Counted from the stretch's first letter, positions 33,988 through 45,568 are shown. The stretch: DNA of 64,000 bases from Amycolatopsis bullii (GCF_014654205.1 NZ_BNAW01000002.1:1-64000); one strand, 5' to 3'. A program made the numbers and translations. The notes: a model not told the origin generated them from the letters alone.

Positions 33988-35217
33988 ATGACCACCTCGC
34001 TCGAGCCGGAGCGGTCCGCGCAGCCGGAGTATCCCGCCCCACGGGCGCAGGGCTGCCCGTTCGATCCCTCGCCCCGCATCCGTGAACTGCAGGAGCAGGC
34101 GTCGATCACCCGGACGAGCCTGTGGGACGGCAGTACGCCGTGGCTGGTCACCCGGCACGAGGACTTCCGCGCCCTGCTGGCCGACCCCCGGGTGAGCGCG
34201 GACCCCACGCGCGCCGGCTACCCCAGCACCACCCCGGCCATGCTGGCCCGCCGCACGCAGGCTCGGAGTTTCATCTCCATGGACGACCCCGACCACGCCC
34301 GGCTCCGGCGGATGGTCACCGCGCCGTTCGCCATCAAGCGCATCGAGGCGATGCGCTCCGCGATCCAGCGGATCGTCGACGGCCTGCTCAACGACCTCCT
34401 CGCCGGTCCGAAGCCGGTCGACCTGGTCCAGGCGTTCGCCTTGCCGATGCCGTCCCTGGTCATCTGCGAACTGCTCGGCGTGCCCTACGAAGACCACGGC
34501 TTCTTCCAGCAGAACAGCCGGCTCCTGGTCAAGCGCGACACGCCGACGGAGGACGCGCTGGCCGCGCAGCAACGCCTGGTCGACTACATCGACGACCTGC
34601 TGGGCCGCAAGCTCACGGACCCCGGTGACGACCTGCTCACCGACCTCGCCACCCAGCGCGTCCGCGCCGGCGAGCTGACCCGGCGCGAGGCCGCGGCGAT
34701 GGGCATGCTTCTGCTGGTGGCGGGGCACGAGACCACCGCCAACATGATCGCCCTCGGTACCGTGGCCCTGCTGGAGCACCCGGACCAGCTCACCCTCCTG
34801 CGGGAAACCGAGGACCCGAAGCTGGTCGCCGGCGCGGTCGAAGAGCTGCTGCGCTACCTCACCATCGTCCACATGGGACGGCGGCGGGTGGCACTGGCCG
34901 ACATCGAGTACGGGGGCGTGACGATCCGGGCCGGCGAGGGCATCGTGTTCGCCGGCGAAGTCGGCAACCGTGACCCCGAGGTGTTCGCCGACCCCGACCG
35001 GCTCGACATCACCCGCGACGCCCGCCGCCACGTCGCGTTCGGCTTCGGCGTGCACCAGTGCCTCGGCCAGCCCCTCGCCCGCGTCGAACTGCAGGTCGCC
35101 TACGCGAGCCTCTTCCGCCGCATTCCGACCTTGAGCCTCGCCACCAGCGTCGACGAGCTCCCGTTCAAGCACGACGGCCAGGTCTACGGCGTCTACGAAC
35201 TGCCGGTCACCTGGTAA
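33988..35217 (+). CDS. Cytochrome P450 (bacterial class I, CYP105/107-like)
   Basis: A 409-aa P450. The I-helix motif is VAGHETTANM, the K-helix ExxR is EELLRYL, and the heme-binding loop is FGFGVHQCLGQ with the axial Cys at 358. Its redox chain is encoded immediately downstream (ferredoxin, then ferredoxin reductase), so the operon is self-sufficient. The substrate cannot be read from sequence. GAAGGGAGC precedes the ATG. Confidence 0.95.
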   Translation: MTTSLEPERSAQPEYPAPRAQGCPFDPSPRIRELQEQASITRTSLWDGSTPWLVTRHEDFRALLADPRVSADPTRAGYPSTTPAMLARRTQARSFISMDDPDHARLRRMVTAPFAIKRIEAMRSAIQRIVDGLLNDLLAGPKPVDLVQAFALPMPSLVICELLGVPYEDHGFFQQNSRLLVKRDTPTEDALAAQQRLVDYIDDLLGRKLTDPGDDLLTDLATQRVRAGELTRREAAAMGMLLLVAGHETTANMIALGTVALLEHPDQLTLLRETEDPKLVAGAVEELLRYLTIVHMGRRRVALADIEYGGVTIRAGEGIVFAGEVGNRDPEVFADPDRLDITRDARRHVAFGFGVHQCLGQPLARVELQVAYASLFRRIPTLSLATSVDELPFKHDGQVYGVYELPVTW

Positions 35218-35244
35218 TCCGGACTGTCCACAAAGGAGGAACTC

Positions 35245-35436
35245 ATGAAGGTCATCATCGACCAGGACGCCTGCGTCGCGTCGGGGCAGTGCGTCCTCGC
35301 CGCCGGCGACGTCTTCGACCAGGACGACAACGGCATCGCCGTGCTGCTCCAGGAAAACCCGAGTGAGGCGCACGCCGCCGACGTCCGGGAAGCCGCCGCG
35401 ATCTGCCCCGCACTGGCCATCCGGATCGAGGAATGA
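35245..35436 (+). CDS. [3Fe-4S] ferredoxin, P450 partner
   Basis: A 63-aa ferredoxin with Cys10-x5-Cys16 and Cys54-Pro. Only three cluster cysteines are present, which defines the [3Fe-4S] type that pairs with actinobacterial P450s. AAAGGAGGAA precedes the ATG. Its stop overlaps the start of the reductase gene (ATGA). Confidence 0.94.
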   Translation: MKVIIDQDACVASGQCVLAAGDVFDQDDNGIAVLLQENPSEAHAADVREAAAICPALAIRIEE

Positions 35437-36689
35437 GCGACCTACCCCGGCACGTGGTCGTGGGCGGCGCGTCCGCCGCCGGCCTCACCACCGCCGAGAA
35501 CCTCCGCAAACGCGGCTACGACGGGAAACTGACCCTCGTCGGCGACGAACCCCACCCGCCCTACGACCGGCCCCCGCTGTCCAAGCAGATCCTGGCCGGC
35601 ACCTGGGTCCCCGAACGCGTCCGGCTCCGCGACGACGACGCCCTGCGCGGCCTCGACGCGACCCTGTTGCTCGGCCACCGCGCGACCGGCCTCGACCCCG
35701 CCACCCGGCGGGTCTCCCTCGACGACGGAGCCACGCTGGAGTACGACGCCCTCGTGATCGCGACCGGCGTAACCCCGCGCGAGCTGCCCGGCACGAACCT
35801 CGACGGCGTGCACCGCCTGCGCACCCTGGACGACGCGCTCGCCCTGCGCACCGGGCTGCTCGCGGGTCCCAAGGTGGTCGTCGTCGGCGCCGGGTTCCTC
35901 GGCGCCGAGGTCGCCGCCGTCGCCCGGCGGATGGATCTGGAGGTGACCCTCGTCGACCCGCTGTCGGTGCCGATGCGCCGCCAGTTCGGCGACCGTGTCG
36001 GCGATCTCGTCGGCCGACTGCACCGCGATCACGGCACCACGCTGCGCTGCGGCGTCGGTGTCGCCCGTTTTCTCGGCAGCGGCGGCCGCGTCATCGGCGT
36101 CGAGCTCGCCGACGAATCCGTGCTGGACGCCGACCTCGTGCTCGTCGCCGTCGGCTCCACGCCGGCCACCACCTGGCTGGTGGAGTCGGGCCTGCCCCTG
36201 GGCAACGGCGTCGAATGCGACGAGTTCTGCCGCGCCGCCCCCGGCGTCTACGCCGCCGGAGACGTCGCATCCTGGCCGAACACCCACTTCGGCCTGCGGA
36301 TGCGACTGGAGCACCGGATGAACGCGACCGAGCAGGGCATGGCCGTCGCGGCCGCGATCATGGGCGAGGCGAAGCCGTTCGCGCCGGTGCCGTACTTCTG
36401 GACCGACCAGTACGACACCAAGATCCAGGCCTACGGCATCTTCCCCGAAGACGCCCGCGTCCAGCTCCTCGACGGCGGCTTCGACGAACGCAAGTTCATC
36501 GCCGCCTACGTCCGGGACGACACCGTGGTCGGCGTGCTCGGCTGGGACGAGCCGCGGCGGGTCCGCGAAGCGCGCCGGCTCGTCGTCGAGCAGGCGCCGC
36601 TGGTGTCGGCGGCCGGGAGCCGGGCCGCCATGCCGCAGTCACCGCAGGTGAACGCGACCAAGCAGATCATCGACGAGGTCGTGCAGTGA
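35433..36689 (+). CDS. NAD(P)H-dependent ferredoxin reductase
   Basis: A 418-aa class I-type flavoprotein (putidaredoxin reductase family). FAD site: VVVGGASAAGLTTAENLRKRGYDGKLTLVGDEPHPPYDRPPLSKQIL. NAD(P) site: KVVVVGAGFLGAEVAAVARR. Second FAD motif: APGVYAAGDVASWPN. It passes electrons from NAD(P)H to the ferredoxin next door. The last 51 bp overlap the convergent TetR gene. Confidence 0.94.
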   Translation: MSDLPRHVVVGGASAAGLTTAENLRKRGYDGKLTLVGDEPHPPYDRPPLSKQILAGTWVPERVRLRDDDALRGLDATLLLGHRATGLDPATRRVSLDDGATLEYDALVIATGVTPRELPGTNLDGVHRLRTLDDALALRTGLLAGPKVVVVGAGFLGAEVAAVARRMDLEVTLVDPLSVPMRRQFGDRVGDLVGRLHRDHGTTLRCGVGVARFLGSGGRVIGVELADESVLDADLVLVAVGSTPATTWLVESGLPLGNGVECDEFCRAAPGVYAAGDVASWPNTHFGLRMRLEHRMNATEQGMAVAAAIMGEAKPFAPVPYFWTDQYDTKIQAYGIFPEDARVQLLDGGFDERKFIAAYVRDDTVVGVLGWDEPRRVREARRLVVEQAPLVSAAGSRAAMPQSPQVNATKQIIDEVVQ

Positions 36690-37220
36690 TCGCGTAGCCG
36701 ATCCTTCGAGCCACCGGACGCTCCCGACTCGCACGGCGGCGAGGAACGTCGCCGCCATGAGGTGAGCGGACTCCTCGTCGATGCCGCGCCCCCGGGCCAT
36801 CAGGACCGCCGCCAGGTCGCGTTCCAGGGCCATCTGGTCGGCGGCCTGCTGCGCGAGCAGCGAGGGATGCCGCCGGAGCAGCCGCAGCTGCGCCACCCAC
36901 TCGCGGTCGGGGATCACCCGGTCGCGGTACAGCTCGCCGCAAGCCGCGCGCAGCGCCTGCCACGGCTCCTCCGCCGCGGGCCTCGCCTCGAGCAGGGACA
37001 CCAGCTCCCTGGTCCGCTCGCGGTCGGCGTGCAGGACCGCGTCTTCCTTGTTCGCGAAGTAGTTGGAGAACGTCCGCCGGGACACGCCCACCTCGTCGGC
37101 GATGTCCTCGACGGTCACGCCGTCGAGTCCCCGTTCCATCGCCAGCCGCAGCGCGGCCTCGTGGAGCGACTGGCGAGTGGCCGCCTTCTTGCGCGTCCGC
37201 AGCGAGTCGAGGGTGTCCAT
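36639..37220 (-). CDS. TetR-family repressor of the MFS efflux gene
   Basis: A 193-aa TetR protein: TRQSLHEAALRLAMERGLDGVTVEDIADEVGVSRRTFSNYFANKEDAVLHADRERTRELV forms the HTH. The C-terminal ligand domain is typical. It diverges from the DHA2 transporter, with a near-perfect 30-bp palindrome between them. The tail overlaps the ferredoxin reductase gene antiparallel. Confidence 0.93.
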   Translation of the reverse strand: MDTLDSLRTRKKAATRQSLHEAALRLAMERGLDGVTVEDIADEVGVSRRTFSNYFANKEDAVLHADRERTRELVSLLEARPAAEEPWQALRAACGELYRDRVIPDREWVAQLRLLRRHPSLLAQQAADQMALERDLAAVLMARGRGIDEESAHLMAATFLAAVRVGSVRWLEGSATRSLHDLVDDLLGRVHLR

Positions 37221-37247
37221 GCGGTCAGCCTAGCGACGGGAATACAC

Positions 37248-37277
37248 TGCCCATTGTGCAAGTTTGCACAGTGGGCA
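37248..37277. promoter_or_regulatory. TetR operator in the tetR/MFS divergent promoter
   Basis: TGCCCATTGTGCAA at 37248-37261 and TTGCACAGTGGGCA at 37264-37277, separated by GT, form a 14-bp-arm palindrome with one mismatch. It lies 27 bp from the tetR start and 28 bp from the MFS start, where binding would block both. Confidence 0.85.
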
Positions 37278-37305
37278 ATAATTTACCCGGACGTGAAGGG
37301 GTGCT

Positions 37306-38874
37306 GTGAAAACCGAGAGAGACACCGCGGACGGGGCCATGCGGCACCGCGAGGTGCTGGAATCGCTGTCCGGCCTGCTGCTGGCCCTGTTCGTGGCCAT
37401 GATCAGCTCGACGGTCGTGTCGACGTCGCTGCCACTGATCATCGGCTCGCTGAACGGCACCCAGACGCAGTACACGTGGGTCGTCACCGCGACGCTGCTC
37501 GCCGCCACGGCCACCACCCCGATCTGGGGCAAGCTCGCCGACCTGTTCAACAAGAAGACCCTGGTCCAGGTGGCCATCGTGATCTTCGTGGCCGGCTCGA
37601 TGATCAGCGGGCTCAGCCAGAACACCGGCCAGCTGATCGCCGCCCGCGCCTTCCAGGGCATCGGCGTCGGCGGGCTGCAGGCCCTGGTCCAGGTCGTGAT
37701 CGCCGCGATCATCCCGCCGCGCGAACGCGGCCGGTACAACGGCTACCTCGGCGCCGTCATGGCCGTCGCGACGGTCGGCGGCCCGCTGCTGGGCGGCCTG
37801 ATCGTGGACGTGCCGTGGCTGGGCTGGCGCTGGTGCTTCTTCGTCGGCGTGCCGATCGCGGTCATCGCGTTCGTCGTGCTTCAGCGCACCCTGAAGCTGA
37901 AGACCGTGCGCCGCGAGAACGTCCACGTCGACTACCTCGGCGCCGGCCTCATCGCCGCCGGCGTCAGCGTCCTGCTGATCTGGGTGTCCTTCGTCGGCAA
38001 CTCCTTCGACTGGCTCTCCTGGCAGACCGCGGTGATGGTCGCGGCCGGGCTCGTGCTGCTCGCGGCCGCCGTGCTGGTGGAGAAGAAGGTCCGCGAACCC
38101 GTCGTGCCGCTGCACATCGTCGTCCAGCGGACGCCCGCGCTCGCGATCATCGCGAGCCTCGCGGTCGGCATGGCGATGTTCGGCGGCGCGGTGTTCCTCG
38201 GTCAGTACTTCCAGATCGGGCGCGGCTACACGCCCACCGAGGCCGGTCTCCTGACCATGCCGATGATGGCCGGCGTGCTCGTGTCCTCCACCGTGTCCGG
38301 GCGGCTGATCAGCCGCACCGGCAAGATCAAGCCGTACATCGTGGCCGGCACGATCATCCTCGTGCTCGGGTTCCTCGGACTCGGCATGGTCGACCACGCC
38401 ACCCCGCTGTGGATCATCGGCATCGCGATGGCCGTGGTCGGCATCGGGGTCGGCATGACCATGCAGAACCTCGTGCTGTCGGTGCAGAACGACGTCCCGC
38501 TGCGGGACCTCGGCGCAGCGAGCGCATCGGTGACGTTCTTCCGGTCGCTCGGCGGCACCATCGGCGTCTCGGTGCTCGGCGCCGTCCTCGCCAACCGGGT
38601 CACCGCCGACCTGTCCGCGGCCCTGCACGTGCCCGCCGGCCAGGCCTCCACGGGCAGTGTCAGCGCCCTCAACCTCAAGGCGCTGCCGCCGCAGGTCCAG
38701 ACGGTGGTGCACACCGTGTACGGCGACGCGACCGCGCACATCTTCCTGATTTCCGCGGCAGTCGCGGTCATCGGGGTGATCGCGGCACTGGCGCTCAAGC
38801 CGGTCACCCTGCGCACCACGATCGACCTCGCGCAGCAGAAGGAGACCGCCGAACCGAACCCAGTCACCCGGTAG
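37306..38874 (+). CDS. DHA2-family (EmrB/QacA) MFS multidrug exporter
   Basis: A 522-aa protein with 14 predicted membrane helices. Motifs include SSTVVSTSLPLIIGSLNG, WVVTATLLAATATTPIWGKLADLFNKKTLVQVAIVIFVAGSM (motif A), and LIAARAFQGIGVGGLQALVQVVIAAIIPPRERGRYNG and VGGPLLGGLIVD (motif C). GAAGGGG precedes the GTG start. It likely exports a hydrophobic toxin or the P450 product by proton antiport; this last point is inference from position. Confidence 0.94.
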   Translation: MKTERDTADGAMRHREVLESLSGLLLALFVAMISSTVVSTSLPLIIGSLNGTQTQYTWVVTATLLAATATTPIWGKLADLFNKKTLVQVAIVIFVAGSMISGLSQNTGQLIAARAFQGIGVGGLQALVQVVIAAIIPPRERGRYNGYLGAVMAVATVGGPLLGGLIVDVPWLGWRWCFFVGVPIAVIAFVVLQRTLKLKTVRRENVHVDYLGAGLIAAGVSVLLIWVSFVGNSFDWLSWQTAVMVAAGLVLLAAAVLVEKKVREPVVPLHIVVQRTPALAIIASLAVGMAMFGGAVFLGQYFQIGRGYTPTEAGLLTMPMMAGVLVSSTVSGRLISRTGKIKPYIVAGTIILVLGFLGLGMVDHATPLWIIGIAMAVVGIGVGMTMQNLVLSVQNDVPLRDLGAASASVTFFRSLGGTIGVSVLGAVLANRVTADLSAALHVPAGQASTGSVSALNLKALPPQVQTVVHTVYGDATAHIFLISAAVAVIGVIAALALKPVTLRTTIDLAQQKETAEPNPVTR

Positions 38875-38885
38875 GAAGGCTGACG

Positions 38886-39371
38886 ATGAGCGGGGCCGAG
38901 CCCAGTGCGTTCGCGTCCACCATGGAGCAGTTCGGCCCGCGCCGGGACCCCTCGGCGCGGGCCATCCTGGCCGGCGTCGACGGGTCCGACACGGCCATGC
39001 GGGCCGCAGCTTTCGCCTTCGGCCTGGCTCGCCGCCAAGACAGCCGGCTCATCATCGCCTTCGTCGCCTGTCCCGCACCGCTGATCCCGCTGCGGCCGGC
39101 AGCCGCAACCATGCTCGAACACGACACGACAACCCACCTCTACGCCGAATTGCGCGAGCAGATGCGTACGGCCGCCACGGAACTGCAAGTCCCCGTCTCG
39201 CTGCTGAAGACGTTCGGCGACCCGTACACGGCGCTGCGCGACGCCGCCGACCACAACCAGGTCGACACGGTCGTGGTCGGCGCCTCGCAGAAGGCGGGCC
39301 ACCGCTTCGCCGGTTCCGTCGCCACCAAGCTGATCCGGGCCGGACACTGGCCCGTCCTCGTGGTTCCTTGA
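38886..39371 (+). CDS. Universal stress protein (UspA fold)
   Basis: A 161-aa single-domain USP: AILAGVDGSDTAMRAAAFAFGLARRQDSRLIIAFVA at the start and TVVVGASQKAGHRFAGSVATKLIRAGHWPVLVVP at the end, which keeps the ATP-binding G-x2-G-x9-G[ST]-like motif in variant form. It starts 11 bp after the MFS stop. USPs are typical of hypoxia/dormancy regulons, and decayed genes of that kind lie nearby. Confidence 0.9.
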   Translation: MSGAEPSAFASTMEQFGPRRDPSARAILAGVDGSDTAMRAAAFAFGLARRQDSRLIIAFVACPAPLIPLRPAAATMLEHDTTTHLYAELREQMRTAATELQVPVSLLKTFGDPYTALRDAADHNQVDTVVVGASQKAGHRFAGSVATKLIRAGHWPVLVVP

Positions 39372-39869
39372 CCTCGCGCCCATGCCGGTCGCCCTCGGTC
39401 CGAGTCCCGCGCACCAAGCACGGAGGCCATCGGTGCCACCGCTATCACCGCTGAGGAGTGGCCCACCGGCGAGGTCGGCACGGCCTGTTCGCCGACGCCC
39501 GCGAGTTCTCTCCTACCACGGCGACCCCGGCCAGACCGCCGCCATCCGGGACGCACGCGGCTCGGTCACCGTCGGTTCGGCCACCTCGCGCAGCGCGTCG
39601 GCGGAGCACTCCGCGACGGACGAGTTTCGGCGCCGGCGTCGGCTAGCGCGACGGCCCAGCGCAGCCTCCAGCCGCCACCATCGCCGACCTCGCGTTGCCC
39701 ACTGAGATCAACCACGAAGACCACGCCCGCCGCCCGATCATCAAGGCCTGTCGACGCATAGCCCGGTCTCCCGCAACACACGAAACGATCAGCGACGCGA
39801 ACGAGCCCTCCGACCACCATTCGCGTTTGTTCAGCTCGGAGGCCGAGTTGGCCTTCCGGGTTGGGCAGC
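39372..39869. other. Decayed region without an intact gene
   Basis: Short protein-like pieces appear in changing plus-strand frames (TEAIGATAITAEEWPTGEVG; YHGDPGQTAAIRDARGSVTVGSA), as if an older gene had been broken by several frameshifts. No start, ribosome site or complete domain is seen. GC falls towards 39,900. Confidence 0.45.
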
Positions 39870-40440
39870 ACCCACACTGAACCGAATAGAACGTTATACA
39901 GAGGTCGAGCCTGGGCGCGGGAAGGATCTCCACCAGGCCAATCCGGGGCAAGTCCCAACGCCGTATGCGGCGCCAGCGCCCAACCTTCGATGGCTTCAGC
40001 GTCCATGTCGATCCCAGCGTCGCGCAGAGCGAGCAAGGTGCTCACGACGTGATCTTTTTCGAAGGCCGCCGAGATGGTGTTGTTGTGGTTCACCGAGCGG
40101 GTCACGCTTTCGAGGGCCTCGGTCACGACACCATCGAGTTCAGGTGTCAGCTCGGCGCTCGGACACGGTTACCGCCCTCCTGGATCAGCTGCCCTATGTC
40201 GGACATGTCCGGCCAGGCCATCAGACCGGACCACGGCGGCGAAGGTAACCACCGCCCCGGCCGGTTACGTGCTCGACGTTCCGATAGCGAGCTACGAACT
40301 GCTCAAGTCGTTCGCAGGTTGGACTTCAAGTGCGTCCACACGGAGATCGTGTCGTCGTCCGCCATGTGCTCGCAGCACCAGTCGATGGCCGCGTCCAATC
40401 CTTCGTCGTCGTAGCTGGCCACCGCTCGGATGGCTGGACG
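39870..40440 (-). pseudogene. Shattered conserved actinobacterial gene
   Basis: Reading leftward, four protein-like blocks lie in successive frames: SYDDEGLDAAIDWCCEHMADDDTISVWTHLKSNLR; ERLEQFVARYRNVEHVTGRGGGYLRRRGPV; AWPDMSDIGQLIQEGGNRVRA; and TEALESVTRSVNHNNTISAAFEK with DHVVSTLLALRDAGIDMDAEAIEGWALA. Frameshifts at about 40310, 40230 and 40150, plus one after WALA, break what was one gene. I recognise no named family. It lies just left of the palindrome shared with the monooxygenase promoter. Confidence 0.75.
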
Positions 40441-40443
40441 GCT

Positions 40444-40460
40444 GGTCTCAATCTGAGACC
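40444..40460. promoter_or_regulatory. Palindrome GGTCTCA-ATC-TGAGACC, shared with the monooxygenase promoter
   Basis: A perfect 7-bp-arm palindrome 74 bp before the crotonase-like gene. Its core GTCTCAATCTGAGAC matches GTCTCAATGTGAGAT at 49933-49947 at 13 of 15 positions; the only differences are the C/G near the centre and the last base. It is the likely binding site of the same activator. Confidence 0.72.
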
Positions 40461-40534
40461 GAAGACGTCCTGTCGCCGCTCTACGCTGCCCGTTGCGGGC
40501 TTTCCGCGACCTTGCCCGTGTCGAGGAGGACGCC

Positions 40535-41020
40535 ATGCTTGACCTCCAGTACCTCCGGGGAGTGGTGGTGGTCCGTCTGCGGGCGCTGTCCCGGCACACG
40601 ATGGACAGCTGCCTGCTGGATCGCCTGGGCGCGGCACTCACCTACATCGGTTCGGATCGCTCGATCGTGCTGACGGGCATCGGCGACGTCTTCGCTCCCG
40701 ATATCGCCGCCGACAGCGACCTCGTCAAGGCCAAGGTGCTGAGCCGCGTGCACGAGGTGCGGCGCGCGATCGCCGCTCACCCGCATCCCGTCGCCGCCGC
40801 GATCAACGGGGACGCCATCGGCGCGGGCTGGGCGCTGGCCGAGGCCGCGGACGTCCGCATCATGTCCGGCGGTGTCATCGCGCCGGAGCACGGCGTGCGG
40901 TACGGGGTGACGGCGGCCTGGGCCGCCGGGCTGGTCGAACACACCACCGCCCCGGCGAACCTGCTCGACCACGCGCTCACGCTGGCCGACCGGTTGCGGC
41001 CGCGAGCCGCGGCCGGGTAG
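40535..41020 (+). CDS. Miniature crotonase (enoyl-CoA hydratase/isomerase-like)
   Basis: A 161-aa protein against a family norm near 260. It keeps the core: VVVVRL strand, SIVLTGIGDVFAPDIAADSDL (first oxyanion-hole segment, with GIGDVF in place of GxGxxF), and VAAAINGDAIGAGWALAEAADVRIMSGGVIAPEHGVRYGV (second). The C-terminal trimerisation helices are nearly all missing. Neither usual hydratase Glu is obvious beyond the Glu of APEHG. It ends convergent to groEL, and its promoter shares the monooxygenase operator. It may act on a CoA or other carbonyl product of the alkane pathway. Confidence 0.78.
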   Translation: MLDLQYLRGVVVVRLRALSRHTMDSCLLDRLGAALTYIGSDRSIVLTGIGDVFAPDIAADSDLVKAKVLSRVHEVRRAIAAHPHPVAAAINGDAIGAGWALAEAADVRIMSGGVIAPEHGVRYGVTAAWAAGLVEHTTAPANLLDHALTLADRLRPRAAAG

Positions 41021-41042
41021 GCACGGACCTGCCGACACGCCA

Positions 41043-41077
41043 AGGTGCGCGCCACGGATTGCCCGTGGCGCGCACCT
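41043..41077. terminator. Bidirectional terminator between the crotonase and groEL genes
   Basis: Perfect 15-bp inverted repeat (AGGTGCGCGCCACGG and complement) with loop ATTGC, 13 bp past the groEL stop and 22 bp past the crotonase stop. Confidence 0.85.
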
Positions 41078-41089
41078 CGCGCGATCCGG

Positions 41090-43772
<2,683 letters not shown>

Positions 43773-43776
<4 letters not shown>

Positions 43777-44498
43777 GATCGGCTCCTGGTGTTCGTGATG
43801 ACGGGGTCGGCGTCCGCGTCGCCGTACCGGGTGGCGAGCAGTCCCCGGCAGAAGTGGGCGTTTCCCTCGATGGACACGCGGGTGGCCGCGGCCAGGCGCA
43901 GCCACAGCGCGCTGTCTGCTTTCGCGACCGCCGTACCGTCGTGGTCGACGAGCACGCGGGCGTGCGAGCCGGTGGGCAGCCCGATCGCTTCCCGCCGGCG
44001 CAGCAGCGCCGACTTGAGCGGACCTTCGGGCAGGTCGAACAGCTCCAGCAGTGGCAACTCCTCGAGCGTCCAGGCGCCACCGGCCAGCACGGTGCGGCAG
44101 CACCGTTCGACGGCGGCCAGGTGCGCCTTGCGCTGGAAGGTCGCGCGCAGCTCGTCCAGGTTGTCCTGCGCCTCGACCCCGAACGTGCCCACGTAACCGG
44201 CACCGGCGGCGATCCCGCGGTTGATCTTGTCCGAGTCGTGGTGGTCGTCCAGGAACACCCGGATCCGCCCCAGCCCCGGCACGGCGGACAGGGCGTCCTG
44301 GGCGTCGGAGACCATCAAGTACGCGAAGTTGGGGGCGCAGAACGACGTCGGCAGGCGCAGGTGCACCTCGACGCCCTCGTCATCGATGGCCACCGAGCGC
44401 ACGAAACCGAGTTCGGTGACCGGCTGGTCCAGCTCGGGATCGAGCACAGTGGCCAGTGCCGCGAGCACCTCGGCTTCCACCGACACGGCGGTAGTCAT
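43773..44498 (-). CDS. MIP18/DUF59 protein with long C-terminal extension
   Basis: A 241-aa protein. Residues 1-105 are a MIP18-like Fe-S/metal assembly domain (EAEVLAALATVLDPELDQPVTELGFVRSVAIDDEGVEVHLRLPTSFCAPNFAYLMVSDAQDALSAVPG), with the conserved Cys in TSFCAPN. The remaining 135 residues (ERCCRTVLAGGAWTLEELPLL; RVSIEGNAHFCRGLLATRYGD) are unlike the standalone family. They may recognise the diiron hydroxylase. DUF59 proteins recur in propane/mim-type clusters and are presumed to help metal loading. It overlaps the dehydrogenase start (GTGA). Confidence 0.86.
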
Positions 44499-45529
44499 CG
44501 TGCCACCGCCCCGGCGGCCACCTCTTCTCCGGTGTCACCGGCCTTGGTCGGCAACCGGAGCTCCTGCGGCACGTCGATGTCGTAGAGTGCGGCGGCGTTC
44601 AGGCCGAGGATCTTCTTCTTCTGCGCGGTGGTGATGGCCGGGTATTCGGGCATGTCCTCGGGGATCTGGAAGTCCACGAACCGCTCGATGAGCCACTTCG
44701 GCGTCCAGAGCGCGTAGTCACTGCCGAAGAGGATCTTGTCCTCCCCGAGCCAGTACAGCAGCTCGCCGATGATCTGGGCGAAGTAGCGCGGCCGCGTGTG
44801 CATGAACGGGATCGCCACCGCGAGACCGCCGTACACGTTGGACTCCTGGGTGGCGATCCAGCAGAAGTCCTCCAGGCGGGGCAGGCCGACGTGCTCGACG
44901 ATGAAGTTGAGGTCGAGGTAGTCGGTGGCGACCTTGTCGACGTCGGCGACGTCGAACGCGTCGCGGTCCAGCGGGCGGATCGTCGGTCCCTTGTGGACGT
45001 GGATGTTCTTGATGCCCAGGGCCAGGCACTCTTCGAGGTAGCGGCGCGACCACGGGTCGTCCAGCTTGTACCCGCGCGAGTCGCCGTGCCACTCCGCGGT
45101 GTACAGCTTGACGCCCTTGAGGTTCATCCGTTCGGCGTCCCGGCGCAGCTGTTCCAGCCCGGCTTCCCCGTTGCGCGGGTCGTAGGCGTGGTTGTAGGTC
45201 AGCTTGTCCGGATGCTGCCGGGTGAGCCCGAAGGCCTCCTCGGTCTGTCCGAACCCGGTCTTGTAGAACTCGCTGAGTAACGTGGCCTGGAAGATCGCGT
45301 GGTCGACGTGGCCTTCCTGGAAGATGTCCTTCATGAAGCGCTCGGCGCCGTAGTAGGTGTAGGTGTCGTAGTCCCAGAGGACTTCCTCGGGGCTGAGGTT
45401 CTTGTGGTAGTCGTAGAAGCAGTCGATGAACTGCTTGCCGTGGACGTTCTTCTGGTTCGACTCCCGGGCGTCCCAGATGTGGACGTGGCCATCGACGATG
45501 AAGTACTTTTCGCCGTCCTTCTCGTACAT
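44495..45529 (-). CDS. Amidohydrolase_2-family metal-dependent hydrolase
   Basis: A 344-aa TIM-barrel amidohydrolase with the N-terminal metal motif DGHVHIWD, a central KLYTAEWHGD, a later His in NIHVHKG and FIVEHVGLPRLEDF, and the final ILFGSDYALW Asp. Such proteins occur in many actinobacterial propane/THF monooxygenase clusters, where their job is not settled: substrate hydrolysis, decarboxylation or hydroxylase maturation have all to be considered. Its stop overlaps the DUF59 start. Confidence 0.88.
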   Translation of the reverse strand: MYEKDGEKYFIVDGHVHIWDARESNQKNVHGKQFIDCFYDYHKNLSPEEVLWDYDTYTYYGAERFMKDIFQEGHVDHAIFQATLLSEFYKTGFGQTEEAFGLTRQHPDKLTYNHAYDPRNGEAGLEQLRRDAERMNLKGVKLYTAEWHGDSRGYKLDDPWSRRYLEECLALGIKNIHVHKGPTIRPLDRDAFDVADVDKVATDYLDLNFIVEHVGLPRLEDFCWIATQESNVYGGLAVAIPFMHTRPRYFAQIIGELLYWLGEDKILFGSDYALWTPKWLIERFVDFQIPEDMPEYPAITTAQKKKILGLNAAALYDIDVPQELRLPTKAGDTGEEVAAGAVAR

Positions 45530-45568
45530 CGGAGATCCTCAACCTTCGTTCTGGGTGTGTGGTGGTGC

